The notes under the pieces were generated by a model that saw only the letters and a list, made by a program, of their open reading frames with translations, made no database searches and was not told the origin of the DNA. Below are positions 7,827 through 16,379 of a DNA stretch of 64,000 bases, in pieces. The first letter of the stretch is position 1; each line of letters begins with the position of its first letter. The translations under genes were made by a program, and so were the position numbers. Source of the DNA: a bacterium 1XD42-54 (GTDB taxonomy: Bacteria; Bacillota; Clostridia; Lachnospirales; Lachnospiraceae); assembly GCA_003612585.1 (NCBI GenBank), contig RAZH01000004.1:248001-312000 (forward strand). Direction: 5' to 3'.

Positions 7827-9587
7827 CTATTTCATCTTCAGCTGAACTCCTTTTTCACCAAGCGGAATCAGGATACTGATTTTCGTCCCTCTGCCTTTCA
7901 TACTGTTCACATTCAAAACTGCTTTTTCCCCGTAAAAAGATTCCAGCATATAACGCACATAGCGAAAACCAATCCCTGCTTTTTTTGCATTATCCGTTTC
8001 CATGCCAAGTGGCTGACTGATCCGCCTGTAGTCCTCCTGGCTCAGGCCATCCCCATAATCACGCACAATAATACCTGCATATTCCCGAACCACATCTTCA
8101 AAAATCCATAATTCTAACCGCCCCCGATCCCCCAGACCATGCTGCAATGCATTTTCAAGTAACGGCTGAAGCAACATATGGATCGTCGGCACATCGAGAT
8201 AGCTGCCTTCTTCTATTTGAAGCATTACTTCAAAATCATACCTTTGTTTTTGAATTTCTATATATTTTCTGGCAATCTCCACCTCCGTGCGCAGGGTACT
8301 GCTTCCGTTTTCCTTTCCCAGGTTATACGATAATATTACGGTGAGATCGTGTACAAACTCACGGATTTTTAAATTGCCATCTCTCTGCGCCATCCACTGA
8401 ACAGAATACAGCGTATTCAAAACGAAATGCGGATTGATCTGATACATCAATTTTTCCAGTTCTGCCTTCTTGCGCAGCTCATACCCTCTTCGCTCCTGCT
8501 CCTGAAGTTCTCTGATATTTTGCCGCATCCGGCTGATCGTTGCCAGGATCTGGTTAAACTCTTCCATTCCTATATCTTCTTCAACCACCTCAAATTTCCC
8601 TTTTCCCGTTTCTTCTATCTCGTATTTCAGCTTTTCAATCGGCTTTCCGATCATCCGATAAACCACAAGAACAATGCTGTAAAATACCGCCAGGGTTACT
8701 GCAAAAATAAGAATACTGTGTTTCTGCCATTCCCTGCTTTCATGATTGTATACAGACAGCGGAACAGCCAAAATATAGTAAAAACCCATCCGGCTTTTTT
8801 CCATCAGCAAATAATATTCTTTCTCACGGAAGCTGTTTTCCGCCGCTTCCCCTGACCATATGAAATTCAGTTTTTCCCCTTGCGGGAACTCATCTGCTTC
8901 TGAATAGAGTACCTCCATGTTTTCGTTCAGCTGAAGCAGCCTGTAATCCTCCATTGCCAGATCATCCAGCTGCACTTCCAGGTAAATATCAAGCTCTGAC
9001 TCTCCGAATTTCTGTTTTTGCTTTTCCATAGAAATCAGGTATTGCGACTGATATTTGTTTTTGTCATTTTCTATTGCAAAAAACAGATTATCCCCAACCT
9101 GCTTTAGTTCTTTCTTTTGTTCCGATACCTTTCCATAAGCGCTGCCCCCGGTGAACAGCACCTCCTTACTTGAAGCATCCTCGTAAAAAACCCGCCGGAC
9201 ATTCAAATTCGTGAATAAAATGTTGGCCAGCTGCTCCTGAACATAATACCTCTGAAGTCGCTTCTCATAATTTTCAGACTGCATCAAATAATCTGTCACA
9301 GCTCTTCCGCTGCTTCCCTGCGGCTCCAGGTTCTGCATAATATTCACCAGATTGAGGTACCCCTGATCCAGGCTTGTGCTGATCTGATGCAGAGAAAAGC
9401 GCATGGATTTCTGAATCTGCTTTTTTTCTACAGAAGAAATCGTCATAGAAGAAAGAACAAAGGTTGCCAGAATGCTCACAATTGTACTGATCATAATAAT
9501 CTGAAAAAATCTGTTTTTGAGTGAATTTTTCTTTTTTGTTTTTCCTTTGTACGCCATCTCACATTTCTCTTTCCTGTATTTTTCCAT
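7827..9587 (-). CDS. Sensor histidine kinase, YesM/LytS type
   Basis: Up to 586 residues. The start is uncertain: the ATG at 9587 has GGAGGGG 15 nt upstream, and the ATG at 9557 has AGGAAAG about 11 nt upstream. Order of parts: cytoplasmic basic tail, membrane helix (IIMISTIVSILATFVLSS), an extracellular sensing region of about 230 residues, a second membrane helix (ILIFAVTLAVFYSIVLVV), a HAMP segment, the His_kinase motif with QINPHFVLNTLYSVQW (phospho-acceptor His) and an ATPase domain with LLQPLLENALQHGLGD. It is the first gene of the operon that continues with its regulator, a binding protein and an amylase. A carbohydrate signal is probable from context. The 200 bp upstream (9588-9788) hold only the trpS terminator and A/T-rich DNA. 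Confidence 0.92.
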   Translation of the reverse strand: MEKYRKEKCEMAYKGKTKKKNSLKNRFFQIIMISTIVSILATFVLSSMTISSVEKKQIQKSMRFSLHQISTSLDQGYLNLVNIMQNLEPQGSSGRAVTDYLMQSENYEKRLQRYYVQEQLANILFTNLNVRRVFYEDASSKEVLFTGGSAYGKVSEQKKELKQVGDNLFFAIENDKNKYQSQYLISMEKQKQKFGESELDIYLEVQLDDLAMEDYRLLQLNENMEVLYSEADEFPQGEKLNFIWSGEAAENSFREKEYYLLMEKSRMGFYYILAVPLSVYNHESREWQKHSILIFAVTLAVFYSIVLVVYRMIGKPIEKLKYEIEETGKGKFEVVEEDIGMEEFNQILATISRMRQNIRELQEQERRGYELRKKAELEKLMYQINPHFVLNTLYSVQWMAQRDGNLKIREFVHDLTVILSYNLGKENGSSTLRTEVEIARKYIEIQKQRYDFEVMLQIEEGSYLDVPTIHMLLQPLLENALQHGLGDRGRLELWIFEDVVREYAGIIVRDYGDGLSQEDYRRISQPLGMETDNAKKAGIGFRYVRYMLESFYGEKAVLNVNSMKGRGTKISILIPLGEKGVQLKMK

Positions 9588-9726
9588 AAAATTTTACCAT
9601 ATCCCCTCCCAGCCTGCTATTAACAAATGTTTTCATCTTTCAAAACAATTTTCAAATAGAGGTACAAACTGTTCTCACAGCCTGACAACTGCATGCCAGG
9701 TGGTTTATTTTTATCGTGGGTACAAT

Positions 9727-9755
9727 AAAAGCTGCCGCAATATATTTGCAGCAGC
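9727..9755 (-). terminator. Rho-independent terminator of trpS
   Basis: Read on the minus strand, a 10-bp stem (GCTGCTGCAA with TTGCGGCAGC, one G-U pair) and a 5-base loop are followed by TTTTATT. It lies 34 bp after the trpS stop codon. Confidence 0.85.
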
Positions 9756-9788
9756 CCTCTGTCAAGATATTTACAATTTTTCTTTAGT

Positions 9789-10793
9789 TCAGCGTACACG
9801 CTCCGGGAATCCCACTTTTTTCTGCACCTTACGCAGTGTTTTCTGCGCAAAATAATTTGCCTTTTCTGCGTTGTTTTTAATTACGCCGTCAAGATATGCC
9901 TTATCTTTCTCAAGCTCCGCTACGCGCTTCTGAAGCGGCTCCAGAACGGACACAACAGCCTCTCCTACTGCTTCCTTCAGCTGGCCGTAACCACATCCGG
10001 AAAACTCTTTTACCACTTCGTCTGGCGTTTTGTCAAGACATGCGCAGTAAATGTCAATCAGATTATGCAGCCCCGGCTGCTCCTCGCAGTAGCGGATCTC
10101 ACCCATGGAATCCGTCACTGCCCGTTTGCATTTTCTGCGGATTGTGTCCGGATCATCCATCAGATAAATACTGCCGTTCGGATTCTCATCGGATTTGCTC
10201 ATTTTCTTTGTCGGCTCCTGCAGACTCATAATCTTTGCCCCGGCCTTTCCAATATATGCCTGCGGCACGGTAAACACATCGCCGTAAATCGCATTAAAGC
10301 GCTGCGCAATGTCTCTGGTCAGCTCAAGATGCTGCATCTGGTCAATTCCCACCGGAACGACATCCGCCTGATACAGCAAAATATCAGCAGCCATCAAAAC
10401 CGGGTACGTAAACAGGCCTGCATTGATATTGTCCGCATGTTTCGCCGCCTTGTCTTTGAATTGTGTCATACGATTCAGCTCGCCCATGTACGTGAAACAG
10501 TTCAAAATCCAGGACAGCTCCGCATGGCCGGATACATGGGACTGATAATAAATACAGTTCTTCTCCGGATCAAGCCCGGCTGCTATGTAAAGGGTCAGAA
10601 GCGCTCTCGCACGCTTACGCAGCGTCGCCGGATCCTGACGTACTGTAATGGAATGCATATCTACTACCGAATAAAAGCACTCATATTCATCGCTTAAGGT
10701 CACCCAGTTTTTCAGAGCGCCAAGATAATTTCCAAGCGTCAGATTGCCCGTCGCCTGCATGCCGCTGAACAGTACCTTTTTATCGTTAATCAT
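9789..10793 (-). CDS. trpS: Tryptophanyl-tRNA synthetase
   Basis: 334 residues from the ATG at 10793, which has an AGGAGG site; earlier in-frame ATGs lie in the promoter region. It is a class I synthetase that charges tRNA-Trp. Visible motifs: FSGMQATGNLTLGNYLGAL with the HIGH-equivalent, VDMHSITV, a QADVVPVGIDQMQHLELTRD tryptophan-site segment and the KKMSKSDEN signature. The length matches the bacterial family. It is transcribed alone, from a promoter facing away from luxS, and ends in a terminator. No T-box leader fits in the 115 bp upstream. Confidence 0.97.
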   Translation of the reverse strand: MINDKKVLFSGMQATGNLTLGNYLGALKNWVTLSDEYECFYSVVDMHSITVRQDPATLRKRARALLTLYIAAGLDPEKNCIYYQSHVSGHAELSWILNCFTYMGELNRMTQFKDKAAKHADNINAGLFTYPVLMAADILLYQADVVPVGIDQMQHLELTRDIAQRFNAIYGDVFTVPQAYIGKAGAKIMSLQEPTKKMSKSDENPNGSIYLMDDPDTIRRKCKRAVTDSMGEIRYCEEQPGLHNLIDIYCACLDKTPDEVVKEFSGCGYGQLKEAVGEAVVSVLEPLQKRVAELEKDKAYLDGVIKNNAEKANYFAQKTLRKVQKKVGFPERVR

Positions 10794-10848
10794 TGATTTT
10801 TCCTCCTGGATTTTCATTCTATATCTATATATAAACAAATTCTTAAAA

Positions 10849-10877
10849 AGTTTATCACTTTCACACAGTAAAGTCAA
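10849..10877 (-). promoter_or_regulatory. Sigma-70-type promoter of trpS
   Basis: On the minus strand TTGACT (10877-10872) is separated by exactly 17 bp from TAAACT (10854-10849). It lies about 56 bp upstream of the trpS start. Confidence 0.7.
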
Positions 10878-10879
10878 GG

Positions 10880-10908
10880 TTGTATAACTCGGCCAAATTT
10901 GCTATCAT
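10880..10908 (+). promoter_or_regulatory. Sigma-70-type promoter of luxS
   Basis: TTGTAT (10880-10885), a 17-bp spacer and TATCAT (10903-10908) lie 70 bp upstream of luxS. The -35 boxes of this promoter and the trpS promoter are only 2 bp apart, so the two polymerase sites may interfere with each other. Confidence 0.65.
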
Positions 10909-10977
10909 GAAGCTGCAAATAATGTAATTATGAAGGCATGGAGCAGTTATCAAATAACTATATAAGGAGATATTACC

Positions 10978-11457
10978 ATGAAAAAAATAGCGAGCTTTAC
11001 TGTTGACCATATCAAACTACTTCCCGGGCTGTACGTTTCCCGGAAAGATCACATAGGCGCAGAGATAATCACTACCTTTGATATCCGTATGACAAAGCCA
11101 AATGAGGAACCTGTCATGAATACGGCAGAGGTACACACGATCGAACACCTTGGCGCCACTTTTCTGCGCAACCATCCGCAGTACGCAGACCAGACCATCT
11201 ATTTCGGACCGATGGGCTGCCGCACAGGCTTTTATCTGCTGCTTGCAGGAGACCTTGCATCGCGCGACATTCTACCGCTGATGCAGGAGATGTTTGCTTT
11301 TATCCGTGATTTTCGCGGTGATGTGCCGGGAGCTTGCGCAAAAGACTGCGGAAATTACCTTGATATGAACCTGCCTATGGCAAATTATCTGGCAGAAAAA
11401 TATCTGCGTGAAGTACTGGCAGACATCAGCCCGGAGCGCCTTTCCTATCCGGAATAA
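10978..11457 (+). CDS. luxS: S-ribosylhomocysteine lyase (LuxS)
   Basis: 159 residues, the normal LuxS length, with an AAGGAG ribosome site. The metal ligands are visible in HTIEH and in the Cys of GACAKDCGNYLDMNL; the catalytic loop MGCRTGFYLL is intact. The enzyme splits S-ribosylhomocysteine into homocysteine and the autoinducer-2 precursor, as part of the activated methyl cycle. It stands alone on the plus strand, with its own promoter. No Pfs (nucleosidase) gene is adjacent. The convergent 75-bp gap to the next gene (11458-11531) shows no convincing terminator. Confidence 0.97.
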   Translation: MKKIASFTVDHIKLLPGLYVSRKDHIGAEIITTFDIRMTKPNEEPVMNTAEVHTIEHLGATFLRNHPQYADQTIYFGPMGCRTGFYLLLAGDLASRDILPLMQEMFAFIRDFRGDVPGACAKDCGNYLDMNLPMANYLAEKYLREVLADISPERLSYPE

Positions 11458-11531
11458 AAGTTATATTTCTCGATATGCTCTGTGATCAGCGTCCTGACTG
11501 TCACACAATTATGCTCCCGCGCCTGAGATAA

Positions 11532-12371
11532 CTATCTCTTTGCACCGGATCCAAGCTGCCAGAATGCAACCGCGCTGGCAGCCGCCACATTCAGGGAATC
11601 TACGCCGTGTGACATCGGAATGCGAATGGTATAATCACAGGCGGCTATCGTCTCATCTGACAGTCCGTCTCCTTCCGTACCAAGAATCACCGCAAGCTTT
11701 TCTATTTCCCTGAGCCTCGGATCATCAATGCTGACTGTGTCTTTTCGCAGCGCCATTGCTGCTGTCTGAAATCTCTGTTCCCGCAAAAAGCGCATACCCG
11801 CTTCAGGCCACGCACACGTTTCTTTGTCCAGGATTGTCCACGGAATCTGAAAAACGGTGCCCATGCTCACCCGGATCGCCCGGCGGTACAGCGGATTGCT
11901 TCCTTCCGGAGTCAGCAGTACCGCATCCATATGTAAAGCTGCTGCCGAGCGGAAAATCGCTCCGACATTCGTCGGGTTTACAACATTTTCCAGAACTGCA
12001 ATCCGCTTCGCGTTCCGGCATACATCTGCTGCACTTGGCATCGGAGGCCGATACATCGCGCAAAGCATCCCTCTTGTCAGCTGAAATCCTGTAATCCTTG
12101 TCAGAATATCGAACTCAGCCGTATAGACAGGAATGCCAGGGCACCGCTCCAAAATGCCACTGGCTACACTCTCCACATGCTTTCGTTCCATCAAAATCGA
12201 TACAGGAACGCAGCCGGCATCGAGTGCCCGCTCAATGACCCGTGGGCTTTCTGCAATAAAAATCCCCTTCTCCGGCTCGTGACGGTTCAACAGCTGATTT
12301 TCCGTAAGACGACAGAAAACATCCAGCTCCGGCGCTTCAAACTCCTTTATTTCAATAATATTTGCTGTCAT
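11532..12371 (-). CDS. TrmH/SpoU-family RNA 2'-O-methyltransferase
   Basis: 279 residues. The C-terminal two thirds carry the three SPOUT motifs: NPTNVGAIFRSAAAL (1), LGTEGDGLS (2) and IPMSHGVDSLNVAAASAVA (3), which form the trefoil-knot SAM site. The N-terminal 100 residues resemble the substrate-binding region of rRNA methylases of the TsnR/RlmB type (KGIFIAESPRVIERALDAG). The product would 2'-O-methylate a ribose in rRNA or tRNA; the target base is not readable. It follows the DUF5662 gene by 31 bp and is probably co-transcribed with it. The ribosome site is AAAGGAATAGAT. Confidence 0.92.
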   Translation of the reverse strand: MTANIIEIKEFEAPELDVFCRLTENQLLNRHEPEKGIFIAESPRVIERALDAGCVPVSILMERKHVESVASGILERCPGIPVYTAEFDILTRITGFQLTRGMLCAMYRPPMPSAADVCRNAKRIAVLENVVNPTNVGAIFRSAAALHMDAVLLTPEGSNPLYRRAIRVSMGTVFQIPWTILDKETCAWPEAGMRFLREQRFQTAAMALRKDTVSIDDPRLREIEKLAVILGTEGDGLSDETIAACDYTIRIPMSHGVDSLNVAAASAVAFWQLGSGAKR

Positions 12372-12402
12372 ATCTATTCCTTTATCTCAATGGTCTTCGT
12401 GA

Positions 12403-12990
12403 TTATATCTTATAACCTTTCAGATAGTAGTCCCGCACAAAACGCATCAGCGTTTCTTCTCCACGCTCATCCAGTATGCGCAGCATGCCGTGCAGCTCCT
12501 TCTCGGTCTGCGGATGCAGCAGATAATGACTCTTTCCATGCTCAAAATATTCCAGCGGATGATGCCTGGTATACGTCTCTTTATTGTAGTTTTTGGATGC
12601 GCTGATACGGTCCATCAGCATCTCTGCCACATATTTCCTGGGCATCTGCACGGCCTGAAGCGGATACTTCTTTTCCACCGGATGCAGAGAGTAATCTGTC
12701 CAATACTCAAAATGATGTCTGTTTCTGCCTTTGTGGTGCATCCATGCAGCAGAATATCCTTTATCCCGACGCTCACCGTTATTCGGACTGCTTTTCCCGT
12801 CATCGTAATACAGAAAACCCATCAGTAGCTCTGACGGCATATATTTGGACAAATCGTGAAGAAGCCCCTGTTTATATAAGCCAATCCGGAAACAGTGTTT
12901 CATCACCAGAAGCTTATGTTCATTGATTGTTTTCAGATGTCCCCGGATCTTTCTCCAGGAAATCATCTTCCATGCTTTTGACAGTTTCAT
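12403..12990 (-). CDS. DUF5662 family protein
   Basis: 195 residues, matching the DUF5662 family in style: an N-terminal basic helix, NEHKLLVMKHCFRIGLYKQGLLHDLSKYMP, then HHKGRNRHHFEYWTDY and MPRKYVAEMLMDRISASKNY. The spaced His and Asp residues (HxxxV...HDLSKY, HHKxRNxHH) recall a metal-dependent HD-type phosphohydrolase arrangement; that is my reading, not an established activity. It starts 1 bp after the stop of the GH13-like gene, with the ribosome site inside that gene's end, so the two are translationally coupled. No membrane segment or signal peptide. Function unknown. Confidence 0.75.
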   Translation of the reverse strand: MKLSKAWKMISWRKIRGHLKTINEHKLLVMKHCFRIGLYKQGLLHDLSKYMPSELLMGFLYYDDGKSSPNNGERRDKGYSAAWMHHKGRNRHHFEYWTDYSLHPVEKKYPLQAVQMPRKYVAEMLMDRISASKNYNKETYTRHHPLEYFEHGKSHYLLHPQTEKELHGMLRILDERGEETLMRFVRDYYLKGYKI

Positions 12991-12991
12991 T

Positions 12992-14929
12992 TTATTTTCC
13001 TTCTAAAATTATAATCGTTCTTCCCGGGACGGTAAACGCCTTCACCTCGCCAATCTTCTCCTGCGCATCTTCCTCCGGAAAGCTCTCTTTCAATGAAGTA
13101 TCCATCACCTTGCGCCATGTCTGGCCTTTCGGCAGAGACGGAAGCGCAAACTCTTTGGGATTCCAGTGGAAATTCCATGCAATATATACAAAGCCATCCT
13201 CGCCTGCATAACGGCCGGAATACATGCACCCAAGATGTCGCCCTGAGCGGCAGAAATCCCCGTACCAGGCGCGTTCACTGTGGAAAGATAAGGCCGGATA
13301 TCCGCTGGACAGATGATCCGTAAGCTTCGGTTCCCTGGCCTGATGCAGTACCCGGTGAGCCTTTCGATAGGCAATCGCTTTCTCCACAAATTCCGTCAGC
13401 TCCTTCTGACGGCGACAGGTACTCCAGTCCACCCAGGAAAGCTCGCTGTCATGACAGTAGGGATTATTGTTGCCCTCCTGTGAATTTCCAAATTCATCGC
13501 CGGCCAGCAGCATTGGAACTCCCTGCGAGAACAGAAGCATCGCATATGCATTTTTCCTCTGGCGCATTCGCAAAGCAGCGATCGCTTTTTTCGCGGAAGG
13601 ACCCTCACATCCGCAGTTCCAGCTGTAATTATAATCCGTACCATCCCTGTCATTTTCACCGTTAGCAAGGTTATGTTTATGCTCATACGATACGAGATCC
13701 ATCAGCGTAAAGCCATCGTGATTCGTTAGATAATTCACCTTTGCACAGCCTTCCGGATGACTGCGCAGCTGACAGCTGAAAGCCTCCAGACAAGATTCAT
13801 CGCCTTTTAAAAGCCTGCGACAGTCGTTCATAAAGCCGTCGTTTGACTCAGCTAAAAATCTGTGCCCGATTCTTTCGTTCCAGCCCTTAATATACTCCGG
13901 ATGCCAGCCACAGATCAGCTTTCTCGTCCGAAAAAGCGGAAGCCTGGCAAGCTCTGCCGTCACGCTTTCTCTTGCAATGACAGAAAAGCCATCAATATGA
14001 TACTCACAGGCCCAGTAAGAAAGGCATTCCGTTATCATGGAAATATCTGTATCCTCTGTAAAGCAAAATTCCAGAAGCAGCTCTATGTCGTTTGCATGCA
14101 GCGCTTTAACCAGATCTTTCAGCTCTGTATCCGGGTGCTCTCCGGCAGCATAGGAATGCTTCGGTGCAAAGTAATACCCCACTCCGTACCCCCAGAAATT
14201 CGTCCGATATTTTTCGCTGACGCTCGTCCCCTCTGTCCAATGTAATGACTGGTTTTGCCTATTTACCGCAGAATCGGTCATCGGCTCCGGCAGTTCAAAG
14301 GCCCGCTTTGCCGCCTCCTGCTGCGTCTGCGGCGGTTCCTGATGTCTGGAAACCCGCAGCGAAACCTCCGCAAATTCATACACAGGCATCAGTTTTAACT
14401 GATTCACCCCAAGCTTTTTCAAATAGGGAATCTTTTCTTTTAACCCAGAGTAGGTTCCTTTTTTGCGCACACCTGAATTTTTCTGCATCGTAAAACCGCG
14501 AACGTGCAGATGATACATCACCGCATCCTCAAATGGAATTGCCGGAAGACGGTCATTCTCCCAGCTGTACTTCGGTACCATAAATCCGCCGCGAAGAGCG
14601 TGTGCACAGTCCGCAGGCACGGTACCGAATGTCTCCCTTCCACATATTTTTCTTGCATATGGGTCCGTAAATATCCTGTCCCCTTCGCGGAAATTGTATT
14701 CATACGCTTCCGTCGGAAGCTTCACTTTCATAGCATAATAGAGATCCCCGGCACCTGTTTCTGGAAACGGCAGCTCTGCCACAATTTCCTGCGTCCCTTT
14801 TTTGTAAAGCAGCAGAACTGGCGTTTCTTTCCCTGAACCGAAACAGCCAAAATGTATACCGTCACGCATGGGCACTGCTCCTGGCTGCCGGCAGTTGTCT
14901 TCTGTTATTTTAAAATTTATTTCGTTCAA
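12992..14929 (-). CDS. GlgX/isoamylase-like GH13_11 protein lacking catalytic acids
   Basis: 645 residues. A CBM48-like N-terminal domain (about 15-110) is followed by a GH13 barrel of the debranching-enzyme type (MYHLHVRGFTMQ; GTYSGLKEKIPYLKKLGV; NFWGYGVGYYFAPKHSY) and a C-terminal beta domain. Region IV is intact (NHDGFTLMDLVSYEHKHN, about 403-420). The other three motifs are broken: region I reads ELLLEFCFTED instead of a VxxDVVxNH form; region II reads DGFSVIAR, with Ile where the nucleophile Asp belongs (near 318); region III reads LICGWHP, with Gly where the acid/base Glu belongs (near 341). It should not hydrolyse glycosidic bonds, although the rest of the fold is well kept. A glucan-binding or regulatory role is possible. 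It leads an operon with DUF5662 and a methyltransferase. Confidence 0.85.
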   Translation of the reverse strand: MNEINFKITEDNCRQPGAVPMRDGIHFGCFGSGKETPVLLLYKKGTQEIVAELPFPETGAGDLYYAMKVKLPTEAYEYNFREGDRIFTDPYARKICGRETFGTVPADCAHALRGGFMVPKYSWENDRLPAIPFEDAVMYHLHVRGFTMQKNSGVRKKGTYSGLKEKIPYLKKLGVNQLKLMPVYEFAEVSLRVSRHQEPPQTQQEAAKRAFELPEPMTDSAVNRQNQSLHWTEGTSVSEKYRTNFWGYGVGYYFAPKHSYAAGEHPDTELKDLVKALHANDIELLLEFCFTEDTDISMITECLSYWACEYHIDGFSVIARESVTAELARLPLFRTRKLICGWHPEYIKGWNERIGHRFLAESNDGFMNDCRRLLKGDESCLEAFSCQLRSHPEGCAKVNYLTNHDGFTLMDLVSYEHKHNLANGENDRDGTDYNYSWNCGCEGPSAKKAIAALRMRQRKNAYAMLLFSQGVPMLLAGDEFGNSQEGNNNPYCHDSELSWVDWSTCRRQKELTEFVEKAIAYRKAHRVLHQAREPKLTDHLSSGYPALSFHSERAWYGDFCRSGRHLGCMYSGRYAGEDGFVYIAWNFHWNPKEFALPSLPKGQTWRKVMDTSLKESFPEEDAQEKIGEVKAFTVPGRTIIILEGK

Positions 14930-15022
14930 TCTTCCGCCCCCTTCCCTGCTTGTACCTTCTTCTTAATCTGTCTCTATCTTTTACGTTTCATATTTATTTT
15001 TACGGTCATCCGATCTCCGCAC

Positions 15023-15781
15023 TTATGTCAGATCAAGCTCCAACTCAACCGGACAATGATCCGATCCCATCACTTCCGTATGAATCTTCGCATCCACCAG
15101 GCAGGATTTCAACGCTTCCGACACACAGAAATAATCAATCCGCCATCCCGCATTTTTCTCTCTTGCTTTAAACCGATAGGACCACCAGCTGTAGACACCT
15201 TCTGTTTCCGGATAAAAATAACGGTACGTATCAACAAAACCCTGTTCCGTAAGCTGTGTAAACTTTGCCCGCTCCTCATCCGTAAACCCTGCGTTTTTGC
15301 GATTTGTCTTTGGATTTTTTAAATCAATTTCCCGGTGAGCAACATTCAGGTCTCCGCAGAAAATCACCGGTTTGTTCTTTTCCAGCGTTTTTAAATAGGC
15401 CAGGAAGTCATCCTCCCACTGCATCCGATAATCCAGTCTCGCAAGCTCGCTTTGAGAATTCGGCGTATAAACGGTCACAAGATAAAATGCCTCAAATTCC
15501 AGGGTAATCACCCGGCCTTCCTGGTCATGCTGTTCGATTCCTATGCCATAGGAGACAGACAATGGCTCCTGTTTTGAAAACACCGCTGTCCCGGAATAAC
15601 CTTTTTTCTTTGCATAATTCCAGTACTGAAAATAGCCAGGAAGCTCCAGCTCTATCTGCCCTTCCTGCAGCTTGCTCTCCTGAATACAGAAAATATCAGC
15701 ATCCGTCTCTTTGAAAAAATCGAGAAATCCTTTCTGGACGCATGCCCTCAACCCATTTACATTCCATGATATTAACTTCAT
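15023..15781 (-). CDS. xth: Exodeoxyribonuclease III
   Basis: 252 residues, the usual size. An endonuclease/exonuclease/phosphatase fold is shown by [13 protein letters not shown] at the N-terminus, FCIQESKLQ (metal-binding Glu), VVYTPNSQ-type and [12 protein letters not shown] segments (catalytic Asp/Asn) and the C-terminal [11 protein letters not shown] (catalytic His). It acts at abasic sites and on 3' ends in base-excision repair. The ATG follows GGAGAGCACA. It is 93 bp upstream of the GH13-like gene on the same strand and faces away from the DUF1292 gene. Confidence 0.96.
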   Translation of the reverse strand: MKLISWNVNGLRACVQKGFLDFFKETDADIFCIQESKLQEGQIELELPGYFQYWNYAKKKGYSGTAVFSKQEPLSVSYGIGIEQHDQEGRVITLEFEAFYLVTVYTPNSQSELARLDYRMQWEDDFLAYLKTLEKNKPVIFCGDLNVAHREIDLKNPKTNRKNAGFTDEERAKFTQLTEQGFVDTYRYFYPETEGVYSWWSYRFKAREKNAGWRIDYFCVSEALKSCLVDAKIHTEVMGSDHCPVELELDLT

Positions 15782-15913
15782 TGTGCTCTCCTCTCTGACG
15801 CTTATTATATCATTATTTGAAATATTTTCCCAGTAGTATCTTTCCTTTTTGCCTGCTTTATGTTAAAGTAAGAAAACAAGCTTACAACTATTTAGAATAA
15901 GTGAGGTACAGAC

Positions 15914-16264
15914 ATGAGCGATTTCGAAACATGCAGCGGCAATTGTGAAGGCTGCGCAGAAGAATGCAGCGAAGGCGGCGCAACAATCACGCTGACTCTT
16001 GACAACGACGAAACTATTGAATGCTCCATCCTTACCGTCTATGAAGCGGCAGGCAAAAACTACATTGCACTGCTTCCGCTGAATGAACAGGGGATCAATG
16101 AGGACGGAGAAGTATTTATCTATCGTTTCCACGAAGAAAATGGGGTTCCGGTACTGGAAAACATTGAGGACGACGACGAATACGAGGCTGCATCTGACGG
16201 CTTCGACGAGTGGCTCGATTCCATGGAATACGATGAACTGGTTCCGGCTGAAGACGAGGAATAA
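15914..16264 (+). CDS. DUF1292 family acidic protein
   Basis: 116 residues, soluble and very acidic. The DUF1292 core runs from about residue 22 to 85 (TITLTLDNDETIECSILTV, GKNYIALLPL, GEVFIYRF, IEDDDEYEAASDGFDEWLD). The N-terminus carries an extra Cys cluster, CSGNCEGCAEEC, that could bind metal. DUF1292 proteins are common in Firmicutes and have no established role. The ribosome site is GAGGTACAGAC. It is a single-gene unit ending in a strong shared terminator. It lies convergent with the helicase gene. Confidence 0.88.
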   Translation: MSDFETCSGNCEGCAEECSEGGATITLTLDNDETIECSILTVYEAAGKNYIALLPLNEQGINEDGEVFIYRFHEENGVPVLENIEDDDEYEAASDGFDEWLDSMEYDELVPAEDEE

Positions 16265-16336
16265 AACTCGTTTAAAACGAAAACAGACAGCAAAGCTGTC
16301 GGAGGTTTTGCAAACAGATTTCCTGTCCGGAATTCA

Positions 16337-16375
16337 AGAGCGGGCTGCCGAAAGAAAGCAGCCCGCTCTTTTTAT
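16337..16375. terminator. Bidirectional rho-independent terminator
   Basis: A perfect 12-bp G/C-rich stem (AGAGCGGGCTGC with GCAGCCCGCTCT) with a 9-base loop is followed by TTTTTAT. It serves the DUF1292 gene on the plus strand and lies 5 bp from the helicase stop on the minus strand. Confidence 0.92.
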
Positions 16376-16379
16376 CCCT

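Noticed and set aside
10794-10977. T-box leader before trpS
   Set aside because: The leader is too short, and a complete divergent promoter pair occupies it; no T-box sequence or antiterminator hairpin is visible.
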